From an uncultured Eubacterium sp. (GTDB taxonomy: Bacteria; Bacillota; Clostridia; Oscillospirales; Acutalibacteraceae), in contig CAJOER010000023.1 in assembly GCA_905233805.1 (NCBI GenBank), positions 1 to 24,147 of the forward strand: a stretch of 24,147 nt of DNA. The letters are read 5' to 3'. The notes under the pieces were generated by a model, which worked only from the letters and a program-made list of their open reading frames with translations, was not told the origin of the DNA and did no database searches. A program made the translations under genes and the position numbers. The stretch's first letter is position 1. The number at the start of each line of letters is the position of its first letter. This document shows positions 16,031 through 22,998 of the stretch, piece after piece.

Positions 16031-17503
16031 ATGGACGCTAAGGGCAGCAAATTTGTTAAAGAAGGTCTTACGTTTGACGACGTACTTTTAATCCCCGCAG
16101 AGTCGGACGTTACGCCCGATATGGTTGACCTTCATACAAGGCTTACAAACAACATTACTCTTAATATCCCTCTTATGACTGCGGCTATGGATACCGTTAC
16201 GGAATCAAAAATGGCTATTGCTATTGCGCGTGAAGGCGGAATAGGCGTTATTCATAAGAATATGACCATCGAGGAGCAGGCAACGGAGGTTGACAAGGTT
16301 AAGCGTTCGGAAAACGGCGTAATTATGAATCCGTTTTTCCTTTCCCCGAATAATACGGTCAAGGACGCTGACGAGCTTATGGGCAAGTACCATATCAGCG
16401 GCGTGCCTATCTGTGAGGACGACGGAACTCTTGTAGGTATTCTCACAAACCGTGACCTTCGCTTTATGACCGATTTCGGCGTAAAAATCTCGGGCGTTAT
16501 GACTCCGAGAGAAGAACTTGTAACGGGCCACTCTTCAACAACGCTTGAAGAGGCGAAAAAAGTTCTTATGGCCAAGAAGGTTGAAAAACTTCCCCTCATT
16601 GACGAGCAGGGAAAGCTTACGGGACTTGTTACAATTAAGGATATTGAAAAGGCAGTTAAGTACCCGAATACGGCGCGTGATGAGAAGGACAGACTTCTCT
16701 GTGCTGCGGCGCTCGGCGTTACCGCCGACGTGCTTGACAGAGCAAAGGCGCTTGCCGACGCAGGCGTTGACTGCTTCGTGCTTGATTCGGCTCACGGCCA
16801 TTCAAAGAATATAATCGAAAGCGTTGCAAAGGTTAAAAACGCCTTCCCCGACATTGACCTTATCGCGGGTAACGTCGCTACGGCGGAGGGAACCGAGGCG
16901 CTTATCAGAGCGGGCGCGGACGCGGTTAAAATCGGTATCGGCCCCGGCTCAATATGTACAACGCGAGTTGTTGCAGGTATAGGCGTTCCGCAGATTACCG
17001 CGATTTATGACTCGGCTGAAAGAGCGGATAAGTTCGGTATTCCCGTTATCGCCGACGGCGGTATCAAGTATTCGGGCGAAATCGTTAAGGCTATCGCTGC
17101 GGGTGGTTCGGTAGTTATGGTCGGCTCGCTTGTAGCAGGCTGCGAGGAGTCACCCGGAGAGAGCGAAATCTGGCAGGGCAGACAGTTCAAGGTTTACCGC
17201 GGAATGGGTTCGCTCGGCGCTATGAACCACGGCTCGGCTGACAGATATTTCCAGAAGGGCTCGAAGAAATTCGTACCCGAAGGCGTTGAGGGACGCGTGC
17301 CTTATAAGGGAGCGCTTTCAGACACGGTATTCCAGATGATGGGCGGCCTTCGCTCGGGTATGGGATATGTAGGCTGCCACTCAATCAGCGAGCTTCGTGA
17401 AAAGGCTCAGTTTATAAGAATTACGGGCGCGGGACTCATTGAGAGCCATCCTCACGACGTATTCATTACCAAGGAAGCTCCAAACTATTCGGGCAATAAA
17501 TAA
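16031..17503 (+). CDS. guaB: IMP dehydrogenase
   Basis: GuaB oxidises IMP to XMP with NAD+, the committed step of guanine nucleotide synthesis. The 490-aa protein has the N-terminal TFDDVLLIPAESDV and two CBS domains (about 95-212) inserted in the TIM barrel. The catalytic loop GPGSICTTR has C309, and the mobile flap carries the KKFVPEGVEGRVPYKG motif. The C-terminus ESHPHDVFITKEAPNYS is standard. AGGAGGA precedes ATG 16031. Length is typical and nothing is missing. It has its own promoter, with the GDPD gene 17 bases downstream. Confidence 0.97.
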   Translation: MDAKGSKFVKEGLTFDDVLLIPAESDVTPDMVDLHTRLTNNITLNIPLMTAAMDTVTESKMAIAIAREGGIGVIHKNMTIEEQATEVDKVKRSENGVIMNPFFLSPNNTVKDADELMGKYHISGVPICEDDGTLVGILTNRDLRFMTDFGVKISGVMTPREELVTGHSSTTLEEAKKVLMAKKVEKLPLIDEQGKLTGLVTIKDIEKAVKYPNTARDEKDRLLCAAALGVTADVLDRAKALADAGVDCFVLDSAHGHSKNIIESVAKVKNAFPDIDLIAGNVATAEGTEALIRAGADAVKIGIGPGSICTTRVVAGIGVPQITAIYDSAERADKFGIPVIADGGIKYSGEIVKAIAAGGSVVMVGSLVAGCEESPGESEIWQGRQFKVYRGMGSLGAMNHGSADRYFQKGSKKFVPEGVEGRVPYKGALSDTVFQMMGGLRSGMGYVGCHSISELREKAQFIRITGAGLIESHPHDVFITKEAPNYSGNK

Positions 17504-17520
17504 TCTTTAAGGTGATATAA

Positions 17521-18327
17521 TTGGCTGAAAAAATTTCAAGGTGGACGAGGTTTAAACGTTTCCTGAAAAGAAATATGACGCCCCTGTGGGCGAAGCGGTT
17601 TTCATATCAGGTTTTTGCGTTTATAGTCGCGGTTGCAATGATAACCGGCGTTGCGCTTTACGCGTTCACCAAATCATATGATGAAAGAAAGTTGACGTTT
17701 GTGGACGGATTTACAATTTGCGCTCATACAGGCGCGTACAATAAACCGGATAATTCGATTGAAACAATTGAGGCCTCAATTAACGGAGGCGCGGACGTTG
17801 TTGAAGTTGACGTAAGACAGCGCCCCGACGGCACCGTCGTAATGGGGCACGATATTATTACGACAAACAGCGCGGGAGTTGAACTTGACACCGCTTTTTC
17901 GGTTATTGAAAAATCGGATATAAAGGTTAATCTTGATATAAAGGATATTAAGGCGCTGTTTGAAAAAAGGGTATTCCTTACGGGAATAGAAACGTTTCAG
18001 GCTAAGGAAGCCAAGGAGCACTGCCCCGACATTGAATACTACATAAATTATATGCCGAGCAGAATTAAGATTTTCTCCGAGGATTATCAGATTAAAATTC
18101 TTAATATGCTTGAAGAAACGGGCGGTGTGGGCATTAACTGTAACCAGACTTATGCCTCAAGAACCCTTTCCGAGGTGCTTCATAAAAACGGCTACAAACT
18201 TTCCATCTGGACGGTCGACAAGCAGTTCCAGATGAAGCGCGCTTTGATAAACGAGCCCGATAATATCACAACAAGAAAAGTAAAAGAACTTCAGGATTTA
18301 ATTGAAAACTGGGGTAAAAAGAAATAA
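17521..18327 (+). CDS. Membrane-anchored glycerophosphodiester phosphodiesterase family protein
   Basis: The GDPD family cleaves glycerophosphodiesters to glycerol-3-phosphate and an alcohol. The 268-aa protein has a basic N-terminus, one membrane helix (about 28-48) and a GDPD domain outside or at the membrane: AHTGAYNKPDNSIE (H69), GADVVEVDV (E95, D97), DGTVVMGHD (H110), and SIWTVD and DNITTRK near the end. The usual HRG/ENT motif reads HTG/DNS, so the conserved arginine is missing. The stretch from NLDIKDIKAL to FEKRVFLTGI also seems about 10-15 residues shorter than in relatives. TTG 17521 is supported by AAGGTGAT (17509-17516). Activity is uncertain because of the motif changes. Confidence 0.78.
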   Translation: MAEKISRWTRFKRFLKRNMTPLWAKRFSYQVFAFIVAVAMITGVALYAFTKSYDERKLTFVDGFTICAHTGAYNKPDNSIETIEASINGGADVVEVDVRQRPDGTVVMGHDIITTNSAGVELDTAFSVIEKSDIKVNLDIKDIKALFEKRVFLTGIETFQAKEAKEHCPDIEYYINYMPSRIKIFSEDYQIKILNMLEETGGVGINCNQTYASRTLSEVLHKNGYKLSIWTVDKQFQMKRALINEPDNITTRKVKELQDLIENWGKKK

Positions 18328-18330
18328 AAA

Positions 18331-18357
18331 AAGAAGGCTGTCAGCCTTCTTTTTTTA
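18331..18357. terminator. Bidirectional terminator between convergent genes
   Basis: The stem AAGAAGGCT (18331-18339) with AGCCTTCTT (18343-18351) has a 3-base loop. It is flanked by an A run on the left and a T run on the right, so it can end transcription of the GDPD gene and of the minus-strand hydrolase. Confidence 0.88.
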
Positions 18358-19479
18358 TATGTTTTCCTGCCAGAGGTGGGCTTTGTAAAATTCAAGCGCG
18401 CCGTCGATTGCCTCCTGACCTGGTTTGCAAAACGGGTCAAGCACGCTGAAAACGTGGGGAAGCGCATCGCCGTTTTCGTCGTCACCGAAGTCTTTCAGCT
18501 CGCACTCAACTCCTTTTTCCTTTAACAGGTCGTAGGCTTTGAGAGTCTGCTCTCTTGCGAGGGAATCGCCCTCGGAGGTGATGAGATAGGTCGGCGGAAG
18601 CTCGGCTTTGTCGATAATCTCGTCTAAATCCATATAGTCATATGTAGGCTTGTTTTTGTAGTCGCCCCACATAATTTTTGTATAAACGCTGAATGCGCTG
18701 CCGCTCTTTGAGAAAGATACGGGAGAGGTGAGGAGAAGCGCGCAGGGCTTGATTCCGCCGTCGACGGTATCAAAGACTTCGCGCAGCTCTTCGCTTGAAA
18801 GAAGCGCCGCGGAATAAACCGCCATCTGGCCGCCTGCGGAGTCGCCCGTGAGAAGGAAATTGCCGTCGCAGGGGTATTTTTCCATATTTTCGCCTATCCA
18901 TTTAATCGCCTCGGCGCAGTCCTGAAGCTGCTCGTTAACGGTAACGTCGGGAACAAGGCGGTAGCTTATATTGAACACGACGTAGCCCTTGTGCGCGAGT
19001 TCAAGACAGTAGTACTCATTTAAATCTTTATCGCCGTAAATCCAGCCGCCGCCGTGGATATCGATAATCGCGGGAACCTCGTCGTTTTCGGTAAGTCCCT
19101 CGGGATAGTAAACGTCGAGTTTATGATAAATATTGCCGTCGTCGATATAAAAAATATCTTCGTCCTTTACAATATCGGTCGGGGGAGTCTGAACTGCGTG
19201 GGTTGCGTTGTCCCCGTCCTCGCAGAAACGCCATACCATCTGCATAAGACGGACTACAGGGTTGTGCCTGATGCATTTTCCGCTTTCGCTTTTATATTCA
19301 ACGGTTTCGCTGTATACCATACCGCCTACCGCGTGGTGAGGCTCTGTATCAAGCGAGGGCTTCGTTATTACGTTAATGAAAATCACCGCAGCAAGCGCGA
19401 TTGCAAGGATAATGCATACAATAATTATTAAAGCTTTTTTGCCTTTCGAGAGCTTTTTCTTTTCCTTTGTCTGTTCCAT
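18355..19479 (-). CDS. Alpha/beta hydrolase (hormone-sensitive-lipase type), membrane anchored
   Basis: The 374-aa protein has a Lys-rich N-terminus, one membrane helix (about 16-38), a short unassigned stretch and an alpha/beta hydrolase domain (about 105-370). The oxyanion-hole motif HGGGW lies at 142-146, the nucleophile S214 in GDSAGG, the probable acid D305 in TSEGDSL and the histidine H342 in LPHVFSV. This matches the HSL/acetyl-esterase family, which hydrolyses short-chain esters, possibly acetyl groups on carbohydrates (inference). The ATG at 19479 follows an AGGGGG ribosome binding site. It is a single-gene unit, convergent with the GDPD gene and divergent from murA, with a perfect-consensus promoter. 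Confidence 0.9.
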   Translation of the reverse strand: MEQTKEKKKLSKGKKALIIIVCIILAIALAAVIFINVITKPSLDTEPHHAVGGMVYSETVEYKSESGKCIRHNPVVRLMQMVWRFCEDGDNATHAVQTPPTDIVKDEDIFYIDDGNIYHKLDVYYPEGLTENDEVPAIIDIHGGGWIYGDKDLNEYYCLELAHKGYVVFNISYRLVPDVTVNEQLQDCAEAIKWIGENMEKYPCDGNFLLTGDSAGGQMAVYSAALLSSEELREVFDTVDGGIKPCALLLTSPVSFSKSGSAFSVYTKIMWGDYKNKPTYDYMDLDEIIDKAELPPTYLITSEGDSLAREQTLKAYDLLKEKGVECELKDFGDDENGDALPHVFSVLDPFCKPGQEAIDGALEFYKAHLWQENI

Positions 19480-19508
19480 GGTTATACCCCCTGAAAATTT
19501 ATAATAAA

Positions 19509-19537
19509 ATTATACACAATAGGTAATATTATGTCAA
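19509..19537 (-). promoter_or_regulatory. Perfect-consensus promoter of the alpha/beta hydrolase gene
   Basis: Read on the minus strand, TTGACA (19537-19532), a 17-base spacer and TATAAT (19514-19509) match the sigma-A consensus at every position. Transcription would begin about 22 bases before the ATG at 19479, suggesting strong, largely constitutive expression. Confidence 0.9.
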
Positions 19538-19874
19538 TTAATGTATATACTAAAAAATTTAATAAAATAGTAAATTAGGTATTGACATTTTTGTAATAAT
19601 ATGTTACCTTTTTGTTACCAACGAAAACACCAACATTTTGTCAGTTTTGGATAAAAATCGCAAAATATACTATATATTGTAGCCGAATTTTTTTCGATAC
19701 TGATATTTTGTTGTCTTCATAATTTACATTTTGGATAAAAAGCGGCGGATACCGTTCCTTTTGTCTATTCTATTTGGTATAATTACTACTGTATATTACT
19801 ATACATATAATTATTTTAAGATTTAATACTATAAATATATAAGATAAAATCCCGAATATCAGGGGGAAGAAAAA
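19538..19874. other. AT-rich divergent intergenic region upstream of murA
   Basis: No gene is seen in these about 340 bases. A 13-base direct repeat TTTTGGATAAAAA occurs at 19645-19657 and 19729-19741, 84 bases apart. GTTACC occurs twice, at 19603 and 19614. These could be operator-like repeats, but AT-rich sequence makes chance recurrence likely. Confidence 0.5.
19755..19783 (+). promoter_or_regulatory. Candidate promoter of murA
   Basis: A clear -10 TATAAT (19778-19783) has only a weak -35 TTCCTT (19755-19760) at 17-base spacing. It would give a leader of about 85 bases before the GTG of murA. No better pair is seen near the gene. Confidence 0.4.
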
Positions 19875-20522
19875 GTGGAAAATTTTGTAATTAAGGGCGG
19901 CAGAGAGCTGTTCGGAAAAGTTAATATCAGCGGCGCTAAAAACGCGGCGGTTGCTATTATCCCGGCAGCTATTCTTGCAGGCGATAAAGTCAGAATAGAA
20001 AACATACCGCAGATTAGCGACGTACAGCTTATTATAGAAATCCTTGACGATTTAGGCGCAAAGGTTAAGCTGATTAACAGCGATACAATTGAAATTGATA
20101 CATCAAATATCACCTATCAGAGCGTGCCTTATGAGATGACCTCTCATTTCAGAGCGAGTTATTATCTTATCGGCGCAATGCTCGGAAGATTCAGAAAGGC
20201 GGAGGTTGCTCTCCCCGGCGGATGTAATTTCGGCGTAAGACCTATTGACCTTCATGTCAAGGGCTTTAATATGCTCGGCGCGGACGTTGATATTATCGAC
20301 GGAATGGTTGTTGCAAAGGCGGACAAGCTTATCGGCGCAAGCATTTATATGGATACCGTATCCGTAGGTGCGACTATTAACGTTATGCTCGCGGCGGTTC
20401 TTGCAAGAGGACTTACGATAATTGAAAACGCGGCGAAAGAATATGCGAAGGCGATTTGGGAACGTGAGGGCTATGAAGTTAAGTTGGTGTCCAAAAATGA
20501 AGGCGGTAATAAAAATGACTGA
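19875..20522 (+). pseudogene. murA: MurA N-terminal part ending in foreign residues
   Basis: MurA transfers enolpyruvate from PEP to UDP-GlcNAc, the first committed step of peptidoglycan synthesis. This 215-codon frame matches MurA through residue 189, with SGAKNAA (K22), RASYYLIG and LPGGCNFGVRPIDLH bearing catalytic C117. After ENAAKE the expected continuation (PHIVD/PEIVD and about 58 residues) is absent. It is replaced by 26 unrelated residues ending EGGNKND before TGA 20520-20522. GTG 19875 is the start, preceded by AGGGGGAAG. As sequenced this part lacks the second half of the enzyme, including the PDQIEAGT-type motif, and is unlikely to be active alone. Confidence 0.85.
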
Positions 20523-20604
20523 ATACACGGTAAAAATTCCGCTTGAAGATGACGTTGCAGAGGCGTTGCAGATTTACGCGGATCACTGCACAAAGACACG
20601 CGGC
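20442..20604 (+). other. Unrelated ~160-base segment replacing the middle of murA
   Basis: Between codons for ENAAKE (ending 20441) and GDVLIKNV (from about 20608), none of the three forward frames encodes the expected MurA segment. Instead the segment looks like a gene junction. A C-terminal tail in one frame ends at TGA 20522. An ATG at 20515 in another frame overlaps it by 8 bases and is preceded by AAGGCGG (20500-20506). The new start encodes YTVKIPLEDDVAEAL, which could be the strand and first helix of a ribbon-helix-helix-like protein (speculative). GGCGAC is repeated at the right junction (20602-20613). Confidence 0.7.
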
Positions 20605-21156
20605 GACGGCGACGTGCTTATTAAAAACGTAATCCCCAAGCACCTTGAGTCAATCAGCGCAAAGCTTCTTGAGGCGGGCGCGGATATTACCGAATATGAC
20701 GACGCGGTTCGCGTTGCGCGCTTTAAGCCGCTTAATAAATGTAACGTAAAGACTATGCCTCACCCCGGTTTCCCGACCGATATGCAGCCGCAGATGTGCG
20801 TGCTTCTTTCTATCGCAAACGGAACGAGCATTCTTTCCGAAAGCGTCTGGGACAACCGTTTTCAGTACGTGGGACAGCTTCTCAGAATGGGCGCCAATAT
20901 TCAGGTTGACGGCAAGGTTGCCGTAATCGAGGGAGTTGACAGGCTTACGGGCTGTGAGGTTAAGGCTACAGACCTTCGTGCGGGCGCCGCGCTCATTATC
21001 GCAGGTATGGTATCCGACGGAATTACTACCGTTGAAAATATCCAGTACATTGACAGAGGATACGAGGACGTAGTTAAAAAACTCACCGCTCTCGGTGCAG
21101 ACATCAAGAGGGTTGAGGTCCAGGATTCTGCCTCGAACGTATCAACGGCAGGATAA
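20515..21156 (+). pseudogene. murA: MurA C-terminal part with a foreign N-terminus
   Basis: From GDVLIKNVIPKHLE onward this frame is a normal MurA C-terminal region: HPGFPTDMQPQM with the conserved aspartate, ESVWDNRFQYV, GVDRLTG, KATDLRAGAALIIAG and IDRGYEDV. The first 31 residues from ATG 20515 are not MurA. If translated, this 213-aa product would lack catalytic C117 and most of the catalytic domain. Coupled translation of the two halves is conceivable because of the ATGACTGA overlap, but about 58 internal MurA residues are absent from both, so reconstitution seems unlikely. A second intact MurA/MurZ elsewhere in the genome would be expected if the lesion is real. Confidence 0.82.
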
Positions 21157-21169
21157 TATAAAAAATTCA

Positions 21170-21193
21170 GGGCTATTTACATAGCCCTTTTTT
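21170..21193 (+). terminator. Rho-independent terminator after murA
   Basis: The stem GGGCTAT (21170-21176) with ATAGCCC (21181-21187) and a 4-base loop is followed by six Ts. It lies between murA and walJ. Confidence 0.85.
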
Positions 21194-21209
21194 ATTGAAA
21201 GAGGAAAGT

Positions 21210-21998
21210 ATGGCAAAGATATGTCAGCTCTTTTCGGGCAGTAGCGGAAACTCAATATTCATTTCCGAAGGGAAGAGCAAAATCCTCGTCGACGCGGGAG
21301 TTACCGCAAAAAGGCTTGAAATAGGTCTGAATTACATAGGCGAGGACGCGTCCGAACTTTCGGCAATATTTATAACTCACGAGCACTATGACCACGTCAA
21401 GGGGCTTCGTGTTCTTGCTGCGCGCCACGGCATACCCGTTTTTACGGGCAAAAAAATAATGGAACGCCTTTATGCCGACGACAGGGTAAACGAGGATATT
21501 CCGACCGAAATAATCAGCAAAAACATGGAACTCGGCGGGATTGAGATTTTACCGTTTGAACTTTCGCACGACAGCTCGGAATGCTACGGCTACCGCTTTA
21601 ATCTGAGCAAAGGACGCTCGGTATCGGTATGTACGGATACGGGTTACGTTACCGCTGAGGCAAAAAGGATTATTCCCCAAAGCGACTTCGTATTTCTTGA
21701 ATCAAACCACGAGGTAACTATGCTTGAAAACGGACCTTATCCGTATATTTTAAAGCAGAGGATACTTTCTCGAAAAGGCCACCTTTCAAACGAGGCGTGC
21801 GCCGAATTTGCAAAGGAGCTTGTAAAAGGCGGAACGCGCTGGCTCAATCTCTCCCATTTAAGCAGGGAAAACAACCTGCCCGAAATTGCAAGACAGACGG
21901 TTATTGCCGCGCTTGCAGGCGAGGGATTAAAGGCGGGCTATGACTATAAACTCAGCGTTTCAAAGCCCGAAAATGACGAGAGGGCGATAATTATATGA
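21210..21998 (+). CDS. walJ: Metallo-beta-lactamase-fold hydrolase, WalJ/YycJ family
   Basis: This family (YycJ/WalJ) is a metallo-beta-lactamase-fold hydrolase or nuclease associated with the WalRK cell-wall regulon and with DNA repair in Firmicutes. The 262-aa protein has the zinc motif THEHYDH (57-62) plus SHDSSE, CTDTGYV, ESNHE and SHLSRENN with the remaining metal ligands. The start ATG 21210 follows GAGGAAAG; an in-frame TTG at 21195 is less likely. Unlike in Bacillus, no walR or walK is adjacent. Its stop overlaps rlmH by 4 bases (ATGA), preserving the common walJ-rlmH neighbourhood. Confidence 0.88.
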   Translation: MAKICQLFSGSSGNSIFISEGKSKILVDAGVTAKRLEIGLNYIGEDASELSAIFITHEHYDHVKGLRVLAARHGIPVFTGKKIMERLYADDRVNEDIPTEIISKNMELGGIEILPFELSHDSSECYGYRFNLSKGRSVSVCTDTGYVTAEAKRIIPQSDFVFLESNHEVTMLENGPYPYILKQRILSRKGHLSNEACAEFAKELVKGGTRWLNLSHLSRENNLPEIARQTVIAALAGEGLKAGYDYKLSVSKPENDERAIII

Positions 21999-22477
21999 TT
22001 AGAATAAACGTTATCGCAGTCGGAAAGCTCAAGGAAAAATATCTTAAAGACGCCTGCGCCGAATACATAAAACGCCTTAACGCATACGCTAAGGTAAACG
22101 TTATCGAAATAAACGAATACAGAGCCTCGGACAACCCGTCGCAAAGCGAGATTGAAACCGTAAAGAAAAAAGAGGGCGAGGCGATAATTTCAAAAATCCC
22201 GAAAGGTTCGTACATAATACCTATGTGTATTGAGGGCACTCAGCTTTCAAGCGAGGAAATTGCGGCAAAGCTCGGTGATATTATGCTCGGCGGGAACGGG
22301 GAAATCACTTTTATTATCGGCGGTTCCTTCGGACTTTCGGACGAGGTTAAGGCGCTCGGTGACTTTAAACTTTCATTCGGAAAAATCACACTTCCGCACC
22401 AGCTTATGAGGGCGGTTCTTCTTGAACAGATATACAGGGCGCTTTCAATTTTAAATAATTCAAAATATCATAAATAA
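21995..22477 (+). CDS. rlmH: 23S rRNA pseudouridine1915 N3-methyltransferase RlmH
   Basis: RlmH is a SPOUT methyltransferase that methylates pseudouridine 1915 in helix 69 of 23S rRNA using SAM. The 160-aa length is exact for the family. The N-terminus INVIAVGKLKEKY, the SAM-binding knot IIGGSFGLSDEV and LPHQLMRAVLLEQIYRA, and the C-terminal YHK are all diagnostic. It overlaps walJ by ATGA, so the two are probably coupled. Confidence 0.96.
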   Translation: MIRINVIAVGKLKEKYLKDACAEYIKRLNAYAKVNVIEINEYRASDNPSQSEIETVKKKEGEAIISKIPKGSYIIPMCIEGTQLSSEEIAAKLGDIMLGGNGEITFIIGGSFGLSDEVKALGDFKLSFGKITLPHQLMRAVLLEQIYRALSILNNSKYHK

Positions 22478-22483
22478 AAACAG

Positions 22484-22519
22484 ACCACCCGTAAACAATA
22501 ATGTTGAAAGGTGGTTTTT
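22484..22519 (+). promoter_or_regulatory. Hairpin that sequesters the ribosome binding site of the next gene
   Basis: ACCACC (22484-22489) pairs with GGTGGT (22510-22515), whose sequence overlaps the AAAGGTGG ribosome binding site of the gene starting at 22523. Five Ts follow the stem. It could act as a weak terminator for rlmH, as a translational switch hiding the site, or both. The 20-base loop makes it only moderately stable. Confidence 0.5.
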
Positions 22520-22522
22520 ACT

Positions 22523-22972
22523 ATGACTGAAAAAGTAGGAAAAGACGGCGATACCGTAAAGCTCCTGCGCGAGTGCGACTCGGGTATAAAAATGGGCGTT
22601 GAGGCGATTGACGAGGTGCTCGGCAAGGTGAGCGACGAGAAACTCGGCGATATGCTTAAAAAGAGCAAGTACGAGCATCAGGTCCTCGGCACGGAGGTTG
22701 AAAAGGAACTCGATATTCACAACGACGAGGGCAAAAGCCCGAACCCCGCGCTTAAGGGTATGAGCTGGCTTAAAACCAACGCTATGTATTTTGCGCAGCC
22801 CGACGATTCAACCGTCGCCGACCTTATAACCGACGGGTGTAATATGGGCGTAAAATCCCTGAGCAGGTATATAAATCAGTATAAGAGCGCGGACAGAAAG
22901 TCAAAGAATATAGCCGAACGGCTTGTAAATATTGAACTCAATTTAACAGAGGGCGTAAGGGCGTATCTTTAA
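22523..22972 (+). CDS. Small conserved helical protein of unknown function (ferritin-like/DUF2383-like)
   Basis: The 149-aa protein is predicted all-helical, with no signal peptide or membrane segment. Segments such as CDSGIKMGVEAIDEVL, KYEHQVLGTEVEKEL, KGMSWLKTN and TDGCNMGVKSLSRYI resemble small four-helix proteins found widely in Clostridia. The Glu/His pattern in helices one and two is compatible with a ferritin-like or DUF2383-type bundle, but I cannot identify a full metal-binding set, so function is unknown. ATG 22523 follows AAAGGTGG at 8 bases; a GTG at 22511 lies within that site and is rejected. The gene appears to be its own unit, with an RBS-masking hairpin in front and a terminator behind. 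Confidence 0.8.
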   Translation: MTEKVGKDGDTVKLLRECDSGIKMGVEAIDEVLGKVSDEKLGDMLKKSKYEHQVLGTEVEKELDIHNDEGKSPNPALKGMSWLKTNAMYFAQPDDSTVADLITDGCNMGVKSLSRYINQYKSADRKSKNIAERLVNIELNLTEGVRAYL

Positions 22973-22997
22973 AAAAGAGCAGCAAAGCTGCTCTTTT
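22973..22997. terminator. Bidirectional terminator between convergent genes
   Basis: An 11-bp stem AAAAGAGCAGC (22973-22983) with GCTGCTCTTTT (22987-22997) and an AAA loop serves the plus-strand helical-protein gene and the minus-strand LRR gene, whose stop codon lies at 22999-23001. Confidence 0.9.
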
Positions 22998-22998
22998 A

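Noticed and set aside
19582..19610. TTGACA on the plus strand as a promoter for murA
   Set aside because: No acceptable -10 lies 16-18 bases downstream (TACCTT at best), and it is almost 290 bases from the gene.
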